DNA of 64,000 nt from NCBI RefSeq assembly GCF_024692365.1, contig NZ_JAILMR010000015.1, forward strand, positions 1-64,000, given 5' to 3'. Position 1 is the first letter of the stretch, and each line of letters opens with the position of its first letter. Positions 16,906 to 26,135 of the stretch are shown here, piece by piece. The notes under the pieces were generated by a model. That model was not told the origin of the DNA. It did no database searches and saw nothing but the letters and a program-made list of their open reading frames with translations. A program made the translations under genes and the position numbers. The DNA comes from Ruminococcus sp. Its GTDB lineage: Bacteria; Bacillota; Clostridia; Oscillospirales; Ruminococcaceae.

Positions 16906-17826
16906 TTATTCTAATCCGTAAAAATCCCTGACTTTCAGCGTATCCTTACCTATCTGCGCTTTCAGATCATCGATACTGTCAAATCCCTTTTCGGGACGTA
17001 TGAACTTGTCCAGCAGTATCTCAATCTCCTTGCCGTAAAGGTCGCCGTTGAAGTCGAGAATGTAAGTTTCTGCCAGTGGTGCATCGTGAGCTTTCAGCGT
17101 AGGCTTCACGCCGATGTTTGTCACGCCGAACTTTTCTTCGTCCCCGATGATGACTCTTGTGGCATATACCCCGAATTTCGGCATTATCTGCCCCTGTGGT
17201 ATCACCTGATTTATCGTGGGGAAATTCCACTGCCTGCCTAACTGCCTGCCGTGCTCGACTACCAGTTTCAGTCCGAAGATGTATCCCAGCAGTTCGTTTG
17301 CACGCTCTATGTGTCCCGTGCGTATGCACTCGCGTATCACTGTCGAACTTACTTCTTCGCCCTTGTAGCTCAGCTTGTCGCATACCCTGACATCTATGCC
17401 GTATATCCTGCCGTAAAGCTCCAGCGTGTTGCAGTCGCCCTCCGCCCCTTTGCCGAAACGGAAATCACTGCCGCATACAACAGCTTTGCAGCCCAGCAGT
17501 CCCACCAGTATGTCCTTTACGAAATCTTCTGCCGACATACCTTTCAGCTCGTCAAAAGCAGGGGAGTATAAAAGGTCAACCCCCATATTCTCGAAATGCC
17601 TGCGCTTTTCCTCATCGCTGAGTATCATTTCTATCCTGCCGTCGTGACCCTTTGAAGTCACTGTGTCAGTCCTGAAAGTGAATACCGCCGACTTTACGCC
17701 AAGCTCTTTCGCCAGCGAGATCGCATTGTTTATGACCAGCCTGTGTCCTCTGTGTACGCCGTCAAACAGCCCCAGCGCACAGACAGTCCCCTTGTCGGGC
17801 GAAAAGCCCCTGTCGATATCTTTCAA
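16906..17826 (-). CDS. ribF: Bifunctional riboflavin kinase / FAD synthetase
   Basis: Converts riboflavin to FMN and then FAD. The 306-residue protein has the N-terminal FAD synthetase nucleotidyl-transferase motif GLFDGVHRGHR (19-29) and RFGKGAEGD, with SSTVIRECI. The C-terminal flavokinase domain has LGRQWNFPTINQ and YVLD-like strands ending ETYILDFNGDLYG. The start is TTG 17826, 9 nt after GAGGAA; no ATG is nearby. It follows truB by 17 bp in the conserved infB-rbfA-truB-ribF order of Firmicutes. Confidence 0.94.
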   Translation of the reverse strand: MKDIDRGFSPDKGTVCALGLFDGVHRGHRLVINNAISLAKELGVKSAVFTFRTDTVTSKGHDGRIEMILSDEEKRRHFENMGVDLLYSPAFDELKGMSAEDFVKDILVGLLGCKAVVCGSDFRFGKGAEGDCNTLELYGRIYGIDVRVCDKLSYKGEEVSSTVIRECIRTGHIERANELLGYIFGLKLVVEHGRQLGRQWNFPTINQVIPQGQIMPKFGVYATRVIIGDEEKFGVTNIGVKPTLKAHDAPLAETYILDFNGDLYGKEIEILLDKFIRPEKGFDSIDDLKAQIGKDTLKVRDFYGLE

Positions 17827-17843
17827 ATCAAATCATTCCTCGA

Positions 17844-18743
17844 TCATACGAAAAAATTCTTGACGCTCCGAAATCCTCCGTCAGTCATTCTGCCAAGCCC
17901 GATGAAACCGCCGTCCGCACCGTATACACGGTAGACCTGACCGTCCTCAGCGCCTGCCTGCTCTGCCCTCAGCTTAACACCGTTCTTGTAAAGTCCAGTG
18001 ACTCTCTCGTTAAGCTTCAGCGCAGGATAGACCTCAAAGCATTTGTCGAGCCGTGTAAGCACGCCCTCAGCACCGCTCTCACCGACTATCCTTTGTATAT
18101 CCTCTATACTCAGACATTCTTCCAGCGCCAGCCCCGCCGAGTACGTTCTCACCAGTGAGGTCATAGCTCCGCCGCAGCCCAGCATATCGCCGATGTCGTT
18201 TATAAGTGTGCGGATATACGTGCCTTTTTCGCAAAGCACTGTCATGTGCCCCTCGCGGGACATCTCATCATAATCATCTATCACCAGTGAAAGCACGGTT
18301 ATCTCCCTTGCCTGACGCTCGATGACTTTTCCCTCACGCGCCAGCTCGTAAAGCTTTTTGCCGTCAACTTTCACCGCCGAATACATGGGCGGCACCTGCA
18401 TTATCTTTCCGATGAACTTTTCAGCTGCCGCTTTAAGTTCCTCAGCAGTCACAGACCTGCCGTCCTCACTAAGTATCTTACCCGTGATATCCTGTGTGTC
18501 AGTAGTTATACCTAACCTGAACCCCGCATGATACCCTTTTCTGACATCGGGCAGTATGTCGCAAGCCTTTGTGGCTTTTCCCACAAATACAGGCAGTACG
18601 CCCTCCGCCATAGGGTCGAGAGTACCGCCGTGACCTATCTTGCGGGTATGCAGTATGCCCCGCATTTTAGCCACCACATCGAATGATGTCCAGCCTGCGG
18701 GCTTGTATACCGCGATAACGCCGCTTATTTCCTGTCCTGTCAT
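17844..18743 (-). CDS. truB: tRNA pseudouridine(55) synthase
   Basis: Isomerises U55 of the tRNA T-loop. The 299-residue protein has the TruB motif KIGHGGTLDPMAEGVLPV with catalytic Asp43. It continues with KGYHAGFRLGITTDTQD, QVPPMYSAVKVDGKKLYELAREG and EKGTYIRTLINDIG, all standard TruB landmarks, and a C-terminal PUA-like part. The start codon overlaps the nrnA stop by 4 nt (ATGA), showing translational coupling. Confidence 0.95.
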   Translation of the reverse strand: MTGQEISGVIAVYKPAGWTSFDVVAKMRGILHTRKIGHGGTLDPMAEGVLPVFVGKATKACDILPDVRKGYHAGFRLGITTDTQDITGKILSEDGRSVTAEELKAAAEKFIGKIMQVPPMYSAVKVDGKKLYELAREGKVIERQAREITVLSLVIDDYDEMSREGHMTVLCEKGTYIRTLINDIGDMLGCGGAMTSLVRTYSAGLALEECLSIEDIQRIVGESGAEGVLTRLDKCFEVYPALKLNERVTGLYKNGVKLRAEQAGAEDGQVYRVYGADGGFIGLGRMTDGGFRSVKNFFV

Positions 18744-19690
18744 ATCCCGAGTACCTGCCCCGCTTTTTCAATAAGCAAAGCCTTTACATCTTCAAGTGAG
18801 CCCCTTATCTCGCAGCCTGCCGCACGTATGTGTCCGCCGCCGCCGAATAATCCGCAGAACGCCGACGCGTCCATTTCTTCGGTAGTTCTCACCGATATCT
18901 TGTAGACATTCTCATGTCTCTGCTTTACCGTGATGCCGATAACTACGCCTTCAGCCGAAAGCGGTATCGAAGCCAGACCGTCAAATTCAGCAGGGTCAGC
19001 GCCGCAGCTTTTCATGAGCTCCGTCGTTATCGTTATCATCGCACATCTGTCATTAAGATAGTATTCCATACCACCTGTCACAGCCTGCTCGACTTTCAGT
19101 CTGCCCTTGCTCTTAACATCGAACATCTTCCTGTTCACGTTGGCAAAGTTAATGTCATAAGCCATGAGCTCTGCCGCTGCCATGTGCGTTTCGGGAGTAG
19201 TGTTCTCGTACTTGAAACAGCCTGTATCCGTAGCAATTCCCGTGTACAGGCACTTCGCTGTGATGTCGCTGAGCTTTCTGCCCGAATCCTTGAATATCTT
19301 GTAGAGGATATGCGCAGCCGCTGCTGTCTGCCCCTCCACATGGGTCAGCTTCGCAAAATGCTTGTTCGAGATATGATGATCTATGCAAAGATCAACCATT
19401 CCCGCCTGCTGATACTTCGCCAGCCCGCTGCCCATCAGGGTAACGTCCGCAATGTCAACAGCTATGATATACTCAGGCTCGAAATTCTGCTCCTTGTACT
19501 CCGTGTACATAAAATCATATCTGTCGGGGAAACCGTCCGAGTTCACCACATTAGCCAGCTTTCCCATATCTCTCAGAAAATAGCACAGCCCGAAGCCGCT
19601 GCCCAGCGTATCACCGTCAGGGCTCTTGTGTGTCAATATGAGAAATTTGTCATTTTCTTCAAATATCCTGTTTATCTCGCTGTATTCCAT
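18740..19690 (-). CDS. nrnA: DHH/DHHA1 phosphoesterase, NrnA-like oligoribonuclease / pAp phosphatase
   Basis: Degrades short oligoribonucleotides to mononucleotides and removes the 3'-phosphate of pAp. The 316-residue protein has the family metal motifs: LTHKSPDGDTLGSG (about 19-32), VDIAD (78-82), DHHISN (104-109, the DHH triad) and TDTGCFKYENT. The C-terminal DHHA1 motif GGGGHIRAAGCEI lies near 290. It lies between rbfA and truB, the usual location in Firmicutes. Confidence 0.93.
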   Translation of the reverse strand: MEYSEINRIFEENDKFLILTHKSPDGDTLGSGFGLCYFLRDMGKLANVVNSDGFPDRYDFMYTEYKEQNFEPEYIIAVDIADVTLMGSGLAKYQQAGMVDLCIDHHISNKHFAKLTHVEGQTAAAAHILYKIFKDSGRKLSDITAKCLYTGIATDTGCFKYENTTPETHMAAAELMAYDINFANVNRKMFDVKSKGRLKVEQAVTGGMEYYLNDRCAMITITTELMKSCGADPAEFDGLASIPLSAEGVVIGITVKQRHENVYKISVRTTEEMDASAFCGLFGGGGHIRAAGCEIRGSLEDVKALLIEKAGQVLGI

Positions 19691-19711
19691 ACAATAGCCC
19701 TTTCTATACGA

Positions 19712-20101
19712 TCAGTCCTCAGCGGACTCGTCCTCTTCATTTTCGGAATTTTCTTCCTTTACCAGCTCTCTGAGCTTTTTGGTTATAGCCGCCGAATGCT
19801 CTATCGAATCATCAGCAACAAATTTCAGCTCGGGACACTTTTTCAGACCCAGCACATTTGATATCTCCCTCTTGAGATATCCCGTAGCCGATTCAAATCC
19901 CTTTACAGCCTTTTTGGCTTCTTCCAGTCCTCTGAAACTGGAAATATATACCTTGCAGAAAGAGCCGTCCCTTGCCACATCGCAGCGTACTACGGTCAGG
20001 AACTCTCCTCCGTTTATCCTCGGGTCTTTCAGGTCTGCCATCTTTCCCGAGATTATACGTCTTATATCCTCGGACATACGTCCTGCCTTGTGTGATGCCA
20101 T
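19712..20101 (-). CDS. rbfA: 30S ribosome-binding factor RbfA
   Basis: Cold-shock-related assembly factor that binds the 5' helix of 16S rRNA during 30S maturation. The 129-residue KH-fold protein has the family start R-M-S-E-D-I-R-R-I-I, the DPRINGGEFLTVVRCDVARDG strand region and YLKREISNVLGLKKCPELKFV. An acidic tail (about 112-129) is appended. It has a good AAGGAG site and standard operon position. Confidence 0.94.
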   Translation of the reverse strand: MASHKAGRMSEDIRRIISGKMADLKDPRINGGEFLTVVRCDVARDGSFCKVYISSFRGLEEAKKAVKGFESATGYLKREISNVLGLKKCPELKFVADDSIEHSAAITKKLRELVKEENSENEEDESAED

Positions 20102-20129
20102 TTATATAGCTCCTTCCTTGCTTTATCTT

Positions 20130-20552
20130 TTACAGCCACATATCCATAGCCGCGCCGTCATGTTCGTTCGGTCTGCTTTTGAAGCCGAAAGGCTCGTAAA
20201 AGCTTTCTCTGCCGAGATTTGCCATCAGATGTATCTTTATCTGCCAGCCCTCTTTTTTCTCGCCGCGGAGCTTTTCGACAAGCCGCCCCACCATCTGCGA
20301 AGCCAGCCCGTTGTGACGGCATTTCTCCGTCACCATCACCTCAGCGAGATACGCCACATAGCCGCCGTCCCAGAGAAGCCTTACAAACCCGACAGCTTCG
20401 CCGTCAAGCATCGCCGCTATGACCGCATAGCTGTTGTCAAGTCCTGCCTGCGCCTGTTCGGGAGCAATGCTTTTCCAGCCTACTTCCTCCCGCAGACGCA
20501 GATAGTCCTCAACATTCAGTTTATCCGTAAATTCAAACTTAGTATCGTTCAT
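20130..20552 (-). CDS. GNAT family N-acetyltransferase
   Basis: The 140-residue protein has a GNAT core: YVAYLAEVMVTEKCRHNGLASQMVGRLV gives strand 4 and the acetyl-CoA pyrophosphate loop (R-x-x-G-x-A). The C-terminal FYEPFGFKSRPN is the typical last-strand motif. The start is ATG 20552; the longer frame overlaps the end of infB and its extra 40 residues are not GNAT-like. It sits between infB and rbfA, a position usually without an acetyltransferase. Substrate unknown; a ribosomal or aminoglycoside target is only a guess. Confidence 0.86.
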   Translation of the reverse strand: MNDTKFEFTDKLNVEDYLRLREEVGWKSIAPEQAQAGLDNSYAVIAAMLDGEAVGFVRLLWDGGYVAYLAEVMVTEKCRHNGLASQMVGRLVEKLRGEKKEGWQIKIHLMANLGRESFYEPFGFKSRPNEHDGAAMDMWL

Positions 20553-20587
20553 TTCGTTTATCAAGATCTTTCGACCCGCCCGAGGGC

Positions 20588-23152
20588 TTAATCGCGGTAC
20601 TCTTCCATGATGTATCCCTCGAAGATGTCGCCTTCCTTGATGTCGGAGAACTTCTCCAGAGTGATACCGCACTCGAAGCCTTCGCTTACTTCCTTAGCAT
20701 CGTCCTTGAAACGCTTCAGCGAACTCATCTTGTCGTCAGCAACGATGATACCGTCACGAACAACTCTGATAAGGTCGTTTCTGCCGATCTTGCCGTTCAG
20801 TACGTAGCAGCCTGCAACAGTGCCGACAGAGCTGATCTTGTATACCTGTCTTACTTCAACACGAGCAGTTTCAACTTCTCTGAACTTAGGAGCAAGCATA
20901 CCCTTCATAGCGTCGGTGATCTCTTCGATAGCATCGTAGATTATACGGTACAGTCTGATCTCGACACCGTCCTGCTCAGCGTTTGCCTTTGCAACAGGGT
21001 CGGGACGAACGTTGAATCCGACGATGATAGCGTTGGATGCATTAGCAAGCATAACGTCGCTCTCGTTTACCGCACCAACAGCACCGTGGATAACTCTTAC
21101 TCTTACCTCTTCGTTGGATATCTTTTCCAGCGACTGCCTTACAGCTTCCACAGAACCCTGAACGTCTGCCTTTACGATGATAGGCAGCTCCTTCATCTCG
21201 CCCTCGGAGATCTGAGAGAACAGATTGTCCAGTGTTACCTTCTGGAACTTCTTGAACTCGTCTTCCTTAGCTTCGTGCTTACGCTGCTCGACCAGCTCTC
21301 TTGCCAGCTTCTCATCCTCAACTGCGTTGAATGTCTCACCTGCGGTAGGTACTTCGCCCAGACCTGTGATCTCAACAGGTGTGGAAGGACCAGCCTCGGT
21401 GATAGGTCTGCCGCGGTAATCTGTCATTGTTCTTACTCTGCCCACAGATGTGCCCGCGATGATAACGTCACCTGCATGGAGAGTACCGTTCTGTACCAGT
21501 ACAGTTGCAACAGGACCCTTGCCCTTGTCAAGACGTGCCTCGATAACAGCACCCTTAGCAAGTCTGTGAGGATTAGCTTTCAGCTCCTTGACCTCTGCTA
21601 CCAGCAGTACGTTCTCAAGCAGGTCGTCGATACCCATACCTGTCTTAGCAGATACAGGCACAGCGATAACGTCGCCGCCCCACTCTTCAACTACCAGCTC
21701 GTGCTCGGTCAGCTGCTGTTTAACTCTGTCAGGGTCTGCACCCTCTTTATCCATCTTGTTTATAGCAACGATAACGGATACGCCCGCTGCCTTTGCGTGG
21801 TTTATGGACTCAACGGTCTGTGGCATGATACCATCATCAGCCGCAACAACGAGTATTGCGATATCTGTGATGTTCGCACCTCTCGCTCTCATGGAAGTGA
21901 AAGCTTCGTGACCTGGAGTATCCAGGAATGTGATCTTCTGTCCGTTGCATTTAACCTGGTAAGCACCGATATGCTGTGTGATACCGCCTGCTTCGCCCTC
22001 TGCAACGTTTGCATTTCTTATTCTGTCGAGTATGGAAGTCTTACCGTGATCGACGTGACCCATTACTACAACGACAGGGCAGCGCTCTTCCAGATCCTCG
22101 GGAGCGTCAGCTTCGTCTTCAATAAGTCTTTCTTCGATGGTGATGTGTACTTCCTTCTCAACCTTTGCACCCAGCTCTTCTGCGACCAGTGAAGCAGTAT
22201 CAAAGTCAACTACTTCGTTGATGGATGCGAATACGCCCAGTGCCATCAGCTTCTTGATAACTTCGGTAGCAGTTACTTTCAGTCTGCTTGCCAGTTCGGA
22301 TACTACGATCTCGTCGGGTATCATTACTTTCAGCTGCTGCTTTCTTGCCTTTTCAAGAGCCAGTCTGTTCAGCTTGTCCTGCTCTGTCTCCTTCTTGTGA
22401 GAATGCTGCTGCTTCTTGTACTGCTGGGACTTCTGGGTTATCTTCTGCTTCTTGCGGAAGTTGTCGTTCTTGTTGCCCTGCTTGCTGGTAGCCATGTTGT
22501 CGTACTTCTCGTTGTACTTGTCCAGCTCGATGTAGCTGCCGCGGGTATCAACAGTTCTTCTCTTCTCGCCCGAATGGTCATCAGTGCTCTCCGATACAGT
22601 ATAGCCCTTGCTGTCATCGCTGCCGAAGGAGCTTCCGCCGCCCAGCTGCATTTTCACACCGTGATCCTGCTTCTTGGCTTCCTTCTTTTCCTTCTTCTTG
22701 TCAGCCTTCTTCTCGGGCTTCTTTTCTTCTGCCTTAACTTCGGGCTTCTTTTCCTCGACTTTCACTTCAGCCTTCTTCTCCTCTGCCTTGGGCTCTTCCT
22801 TCTTCTCTTCGGGCTTAGCCTCAGCCTTTGGCTCTGGCTTCTTTTCTTCCGCCTTGACCTCAGTCTTCTTCTCGGTCTTGGGCTCTGCCTTTTTCTCAGC
22901 CTTCTTGGGCTTGGGTTCCTCAGCAGGCTTTACAGTGTTTGCAAAGTATGCGTCGAAGTTCTCCACCTGATTGTTCTGTGTGAAGTATTCAAATACATAG
23001 CTTACCTCTTCGGGTGTCAGGGCAGCCTGTGTCTTTCTGGAAACTCCGTCCAGCTTTTCAAGACACTCTATTATATCATTGTTGCCGAGAGCCAGGCTCT
23101 TGGCGAGGTCATTAAGTTTTATCTTCTTAGTTGCTTTCGTACTCATAGGCAA
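20588..23152 (-). CDS. infB: Translation initiation factor IF-2
   Basis: GTPase that brings fMet-tRNA to the 30S P site. The 854-residue protein has an IF2N domain, a long Lys/Glu/Pro/Ala repeat linker (about 70-160), and a second IF2N (about 270-320). The G domain follows with [28 protein letters not shown] and SAKTG. Domain II, the IF-2 domain and the fMet-tRNA-binding C2 domain complete it. TTG 23152 is 7 nt after GGAGG, better spaced than the in-frame ATG two codons later. The protein is typical apart from the very repetitive linker. Confidence 0.97.
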   Translation of the reverse strand: MPMSTKATKKIKLNDLAKSLALGNNDIIECLEKLDGVSRKTQAALTPEEVSYVFEYFTQNNQVENFDAYFANTVKPAEEPKPKKAEKKAEPKTEKKTEVKAEEKKPEPKAEAKPEEKKEEPKAEEKKAEVKVEEKKPEVKAEEKKPEKKADKKKEKKEAKKQDHGVKMQLGGGSSFGSDDSKGYTVSESTDDHSGEKRRTVDTRGSYIELDKYNEKYDNMATSKQGNKNDNFRKKQKITQKSQQYKKQQHSHKKETEQDKLNRLALEKARKQQLKVMIPDEIVVSELASRLKVTATEVIKKLMALGVFASINEVVDFDTASLVAEELGAKVEKEVHITIEERLIEDEADAPEDLEERCPVVVVMGHVDHGKTSILDRIRNANVAEGEAGGITQHIGAYQVKCNGQKITFLDTPGHEAFTSMRARGANITDIAILVVAADDGIMPQTVESINHAKAAGVSVIVAINKMDKEGADPDRVKQQLTEHELVVEEWGGDVIAVPVSAKTGMGIDDLLENVLLVAEVKELKANPHRLAKGAVIEARLDKGKGPVATVLVQNGTLHAGDVIIAGTSVGRVRTMTDYRGRPITEAGPSTPVEITGLGEVPTAGETFNAVEDEKLARELVEQRKHEAKEDEFKKFQKVTLDNLFSQISEGEMKELPIIVKADVQGSVEAVRQSLEKISNEEVRVRVIHGAVGAVNESDVMLANASNAIIVGFNVRPDPVAKANAEQDGVEIRLYRIIYDAIEEITDAMKGMLAPKFREVETARVEVRQVYKISSVGTVAGCYVLNGKIGRNDLIRVVRDGIIVADDKMSSLKRFKDDAKEVSEGFECGITLEKFSDIKEGDIFEGYIMEEYRD

Positions 23153-23253
23153 TAAATATCCTCCTTCTGTTTACGATGAACATATTTTTTCTTCCAAAGC
23201 TTCCCGTCGGGAAAACTCATATTTTTCCGATCTATATTCAGTGTCAGAACACT

Positions 23254-23586
23254 TTAAATACCGAACTCGTCCTTGTCAATGATTATCTCTTCAAGCCCCT
23301 TTGCGCAGCTCTTGGCGAATCCCGCATCGGTCATCGCAACTACGCCGACCCGCTTTCCGAGACCCAGAGCTACCTCGTCCATAGTCATGCCCAGGGCGTA
23401 AAGCTTCACATCGTATTTCGCACAAGTGTACCTTACCTCTTTCAGTGACTTTTCCGAGATATCAGCCGCCGTGAATACCGCTTTAGCATTTCCGACGGAA
23501 CAGGCGTCCTTTACCATGTCCATGCCCATAACGAGCTTGCCTGCCTTGCGGCTCATCGAAAGTATACCTGATTTATTACTGCTCAT
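23254..23586 (-). CDS. ylxQ: YlxQ-like L7Ae/L30e/S12e/Gadd45 RNA-binding protein
   Basis: The 110-residue protein begins SGILSMSRKAGKLVMGMDMV, the L7Ae-family N-terminal signature of the nusA-infB operon, and has an AVFTAADISEKSLKEVRYTC helix-strand. YlxQ binds RNA with a K-turn type fold; its job in the operon is not settled. The first 11 nt overlap the 3' end of ylxR (ATGAGCAGTAA), implying coupled translation. Confidence 0.92.
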   Translation of the reverse strand: MSSNKSGILSMSRKAGKLVMGMDMVKDACSVGNAKAVFTAADISEKSLKEVRYTCAKYDVKLYALGMTMDEVALGLGKRVGVVAMTDAGFAKSCAKGLEEIIIDKDEFGI

Positions 23587-23854
23587 TGCCGCTCAGCTCC
23601 TTTTCCATTGAATCATATAACTCATCATCTATCCTGCACGCAAAACTCTTTTCCAGTCGTCTTGCCTTGCGTGCCTTTTTCAGACATTCAGCGTCTGCAC
23701 ATATATATGCGCCTCTGCCCGCCTTTTTTCCTGTCAGGTCAAGGCTTATCTCGCCCTCTTTTGAACGTACCACCCTGACAAGCTCTTTCTTCGGCTTCAT
23801 TTCGCCGCAGCCGAGACACATTCTCATCGGTATCTTCTTCGGCTTTACAGGCAT
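23576..23854 (-). CDS. ylxR: YlxR (DUF448) RNA-binding protein
   Basis: The 92-residue protein has the family motif RMCLGCGEMKPKKELVRVVR (a Cys-x2-Cys pair) and KKAGRGAYIC with a further Cys. The basic surface is expected to bind RNA. ATG 23854 immediately follows the nusA stop; a longer frame into nusA is not supported. The order nusA-ylxR-ylxQ-infB is conserved in Firmicutes. Confidence 0.93.
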   Translation of the reverse strand: MPVKPKKIPMRMCLGCGEMKPKKELVRVVRSKEGEISLDLTGKKAGRGAYICADAECLKKARKARRLEKSFACRIDDELYDSMEKELSGNEQ

Positions 23855-23855
23855 C

Positions 23856-24974
23856 TTATTCTTCCTCAGTCTCCGCACTCTCGGGAGCATTCTCGGGAAC
23901 GATGTCTATCTTGTAGCCTGTAAGACCTGCCGCCAGCTTAGCGTTCTGACCCTTGTTGCCTATCGCCAGTGAGAACTGATTGTTCGGAACGATAACGCGG
24001 CACTTCTTGATAACTCTTTCGAATTCCTTTTCTTCGCCCTTGTGCTCGATCTTTACCTCGGGCTCCAGCAGTTCAACACTGAGTACCTCAGCAGGTGCCA
24101 GTGCCTTAGCGATGAACTCGGACTCGTCCTCTACCCAGTTGATAACGTCTATCTTCTCGCCCTTGAGCTCCTGTACAACAGCGGAGATTCTGGACTTCTT
24201 GGGACCTATGCAAGCGCCCACAGCGTCAACGTTCTTGTCCTTGGACCATACAGCGATCTTGCTTCTTATACCCTCTGTTCTTGATATAGCCTTGATCTCA
24301 ACAGTACCGTCAGCTATCTCGGGAACTTCCAGCTCAAACAGTCTCTTTACCAGGTCCTTGTGAGTTCTTGAAAGCTTAACAACAGGCTGTCTCTTCTCGC
24401 CGCCGCCAAGGCTCACGATGTATACCTTGATCTTGTCGCCCTCTTTGAGTATCTCGCCGGGTATCTGCTCACTGCGGTAGAAGTAGTGCTCGTTCTTGTC
24501 GATGGTGATAACAGCGTTGCCTGTTGCAGGCTCTACCTTCTGTACCGTAGCAGTAACGATCTCGTGTTCCTTGTCCTTATACTGCTCTATCAGCTTGTTT
24601 CTCTCGAAATCCTTGATATCGTGCTTGATGGACTGCTTTGCGAACTGTGCCGCAACTCTGCCTATCTTAGCGGGGTTGACAGGTATCTCTACCCAGTCGC
24701 CCACCTTGATGGAAGGATCGTAGGTCTGTGCTTCGCCGATGTAGATCTCGTTAGCGGGGTCATCCACGAACATTACCTTCATAACTTCCTTGAGTATGCA
24801 CATCTCCAGCTTGCCTGTTTCGGGCACGATATCAACTCTGATATGCTCGCTCTCGGGATTTTCCTTCTTTATTGCCTTGATGATACCCTCTCTGATCTTT
24901 TCGATAAGTACGTCCTTGTCGATCTCGTTCTCGTTGACCAGATCTGTCAGTGCTTTAAAAAACTGCTCGTTCAT
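23856..24974 (-). CDS. nusA: Transcription elongation/termination factor NusA
   Basis: Binds RNA polymerase and nascent RNA, and affects pausing, intrinsic termination and antitermination. The 372-residue protein has an N-terminal polymerase-binding domain (1-125), an S1 domain (about 130-200, HEIVTATVQKVEPATGNAVI), KH1 (ISRTEGIRSKIAVWS and VGACIGPKKSRI) and KH2 (VIVPNNQFSLAIGNKGQNAKLAAGLTG, quoted in part). The C-terminal acidic repeats of E. coli NusA are absent, as usual in Firmicutes. A 436-bp non-coding stretch with a dispersed repeat separates it from rimP. Confidence 0.96.
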   Translation of the reverse strand: MNEQFFKALTDLVNENEIDKDVLIEKIREGIIKAIKKENPESEHIRVDIVPETGKLEMCILKEVMKVMFVDDPANEIYIGEAQTYDPSIKVGDWVEIPVNPAKIGRVAAQFAKQSIKHDIKDFERNKLIEQYKDKEHEIVTATVQKVEPATGNAVITIDKNEHYFYRSEQIPGEILKEGDKIKVYIVSLGGGEKRQPVVKLSRTHKDLVKRLFELEVPEIADGTVEIKAISRTEGIRSKIAVWSKDKNVDAVGACIGPKKSRISAVVQELKGEKIDVINWVEDESEFIAKALAPAEVLSVELLEPEVKIEHKGEEKEFERVIKKCRVIVPNNQFSLAIGNKGQNAKLAAGLTGYKIDIVPENAPESAETEEE

Positions 24975-25204
24975 CTTTTATGACCATTCCTCTCTGAAAA
25001 TATTCTCTTAACTTTATCCCTGACGGACGGCTAACCGTCCAATTGTTTGCTTATTGCTTTTTGAGAAGTCCCGCCTGTTCTATCCGCAGGACTTGCGAGC
25101 TGCGTTCAGCTAATTAGCCGTATGATAATTGTTCTCACAAACGTTTGTTGCGAACTAAATATTCTGACAAACTTTTGTCCGTGATAATTATTTTAAATGG
25201 TGGC

Positions 25205-25396
25205 GAAGCCCCCATACCCCCGACGCTTCAAACCCTAACCGCGACTGCGTCGGCGGTGTGCGCGTGAAGCCTTGACGCTCCGTGCGCTCCGTTCGTTCCT
25301 CACTTCGCGTACTCGGTCAAGATAGCGCTAACAGCGACTGCGTCGGCTGTGGCTTTGAAGCTGTTTGCCATTCTAACAAAACTTTGCACGTTGAAT
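25205..25396 (+). repeat. Dispersed intergenic repeat, copy A (between rimP and nusA)
   Basis: This stretch shares ordered blocks with 39008-39175 read on the other strand: CCCCCATACCCCCGACGCT (25209-25227), GCGCTAAC-GCGACTG-GTCGGC-GTGG, GCTGTTTGCCAT and ACTTTGC. It also contains two internal copies of GCGACTGCGTCGGC. The whole gap 24975-25410 has no gene. Its left part (24975-25200) holds two small inverted repeats, GGACGG/CCGTCC at 25025-25040 and AAGTCC/GGACTT at 25066-25092. The element interrupts an operon and lies in the same orientation relative to transcription as copy B. Confidence 0.75.
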
Positions 25397-25410
25397 TAGC
25401 CGTTTGAGCA

Positions 25411-25956
25411 TCAATCAAACTTCGCGCCTGCCAGCTCCTCTTCCAAGTCGCCGTCATCGTAGAGTTTTACAAAAGCGCAGTCGTTCAGGCTGAACTGCAC
25501 ATTCGCCACGCCGTCGCCGTTCTCGTCCAGTGTCTGACAGGCTATCAGCTTTTCTTCCTCATCATAGCCCACCAGTCCAACGATGAACTCGCGCTCACCG
25601 TTCTCATCGGGACGTATCAGTCTTACTCTCACAACATCGCCGATGCACACTTCAAAGTGTATCGGTTTTCTCAGCTCTCTGCCCAGTCCGGGACTGCCGC
25701 ACTCAAAAACATAGCTCTGCGGGATAGGGTCTGCCTCGTCGAGTATCTTATTGAAAGGTCTCGTGAAATTCTCGCAGTCCTCCATAGTCACGCCGCCGTC
25801 TTTGTCGATAAGTACCCGCAGATACCAGGTTGCGCCCTCTTTCTCGAACCTAACGTCCCAGAGGAAAAGCCCCAGCTCGTCAGCCAGCGGCTGTGCCAGT
25901 CCGGCTACGATGTCTGCCGTGTTCATTTTTGAGCTTCCGCCCTTGCCTTTACTCAA
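25411..25956 (-). CDS. rimP: Ribosome maturation factor RimP
   Basis: Needed for 30S maturation. The 181-residue protein has the RimP N-terminal domain with LGLFLWDVRFEKEGATWYLR, the invariant-type IDKDGGVTMEDCENFTRP, and SYVFECGSPGLGRELRKP (family SPGL-R-L). A C-terminal SH3-like domain follows. I chose TTG 25956 because GGGAGG sits 9 nt upstream and the resulting MSKGKGGSSK start matches clostridial RimP style; ATG 25926 is the alternative. It is the first gene of the long operon ending near 16053. Confidence 0.92.
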   Translation of the reverse strand: MSKGKGGSSKMNTADIVAGLAQPLADELGLFLWDVRFEKEGATWYLRVLIDKDGGVTMEDCENFTRPFNKILDEADPIPQSYVFECGSPGLGRELRKPIHFEVCIGDVVRVRLIRPDENGEREFIVGLVGYDEEEKLIACQTLDENGDGVANVQFSLNDCAFVKLYDDGDLEEELAGAKFD

Positions 25957-25999
25957 ATCATCAGACCTCCCTGTGATTTTTCGCATCCGTCCCGATGCG

Positions 26000-26005
26000 A
26001 TTATA
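26000..26005 (-). promoter_or_regulatory. Putative -10 box of the rimP-nusA-infB operon
   Basis: TATAAT on the minus strand lies 44 bp before the rimP TTG. The -35 region falls in the preceding terminator and is poor. A palindrome TCGCATC/GATGCGA (25981-25999) directly abuts the box. Confidence 0.4.
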
Positions 26006-26020
26006 GTCCATACAAACACA

Positions 26021-26052
26021 AAAGACCGTGAATTTTTAAATTCCGGTCTTTC
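26021..26052 (-). terminator. Terminator of the SLOG-LCP-PII operon
   Basis: AAAGACCG and CGGTCTTT, with inner GAATTT/AATTC pairing, form a long stem. On the minus strand it runs into TTTTGTGTTTG. It separates the upstream unit from rimP. Confidence 0.78.
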
Positions 26053-26135
26053 GTCAAGCCTATTGCATATATTATACCATAAATAGTACATTTTTGCAAG
26101 AGATGTCCGGAATATTAACAGGAAATTTACAATCG

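Noticed and set aside
21086-22192. Open frame opposite infB
   Set aside because: Antisense shadow; infB has complete G-domain motifs.
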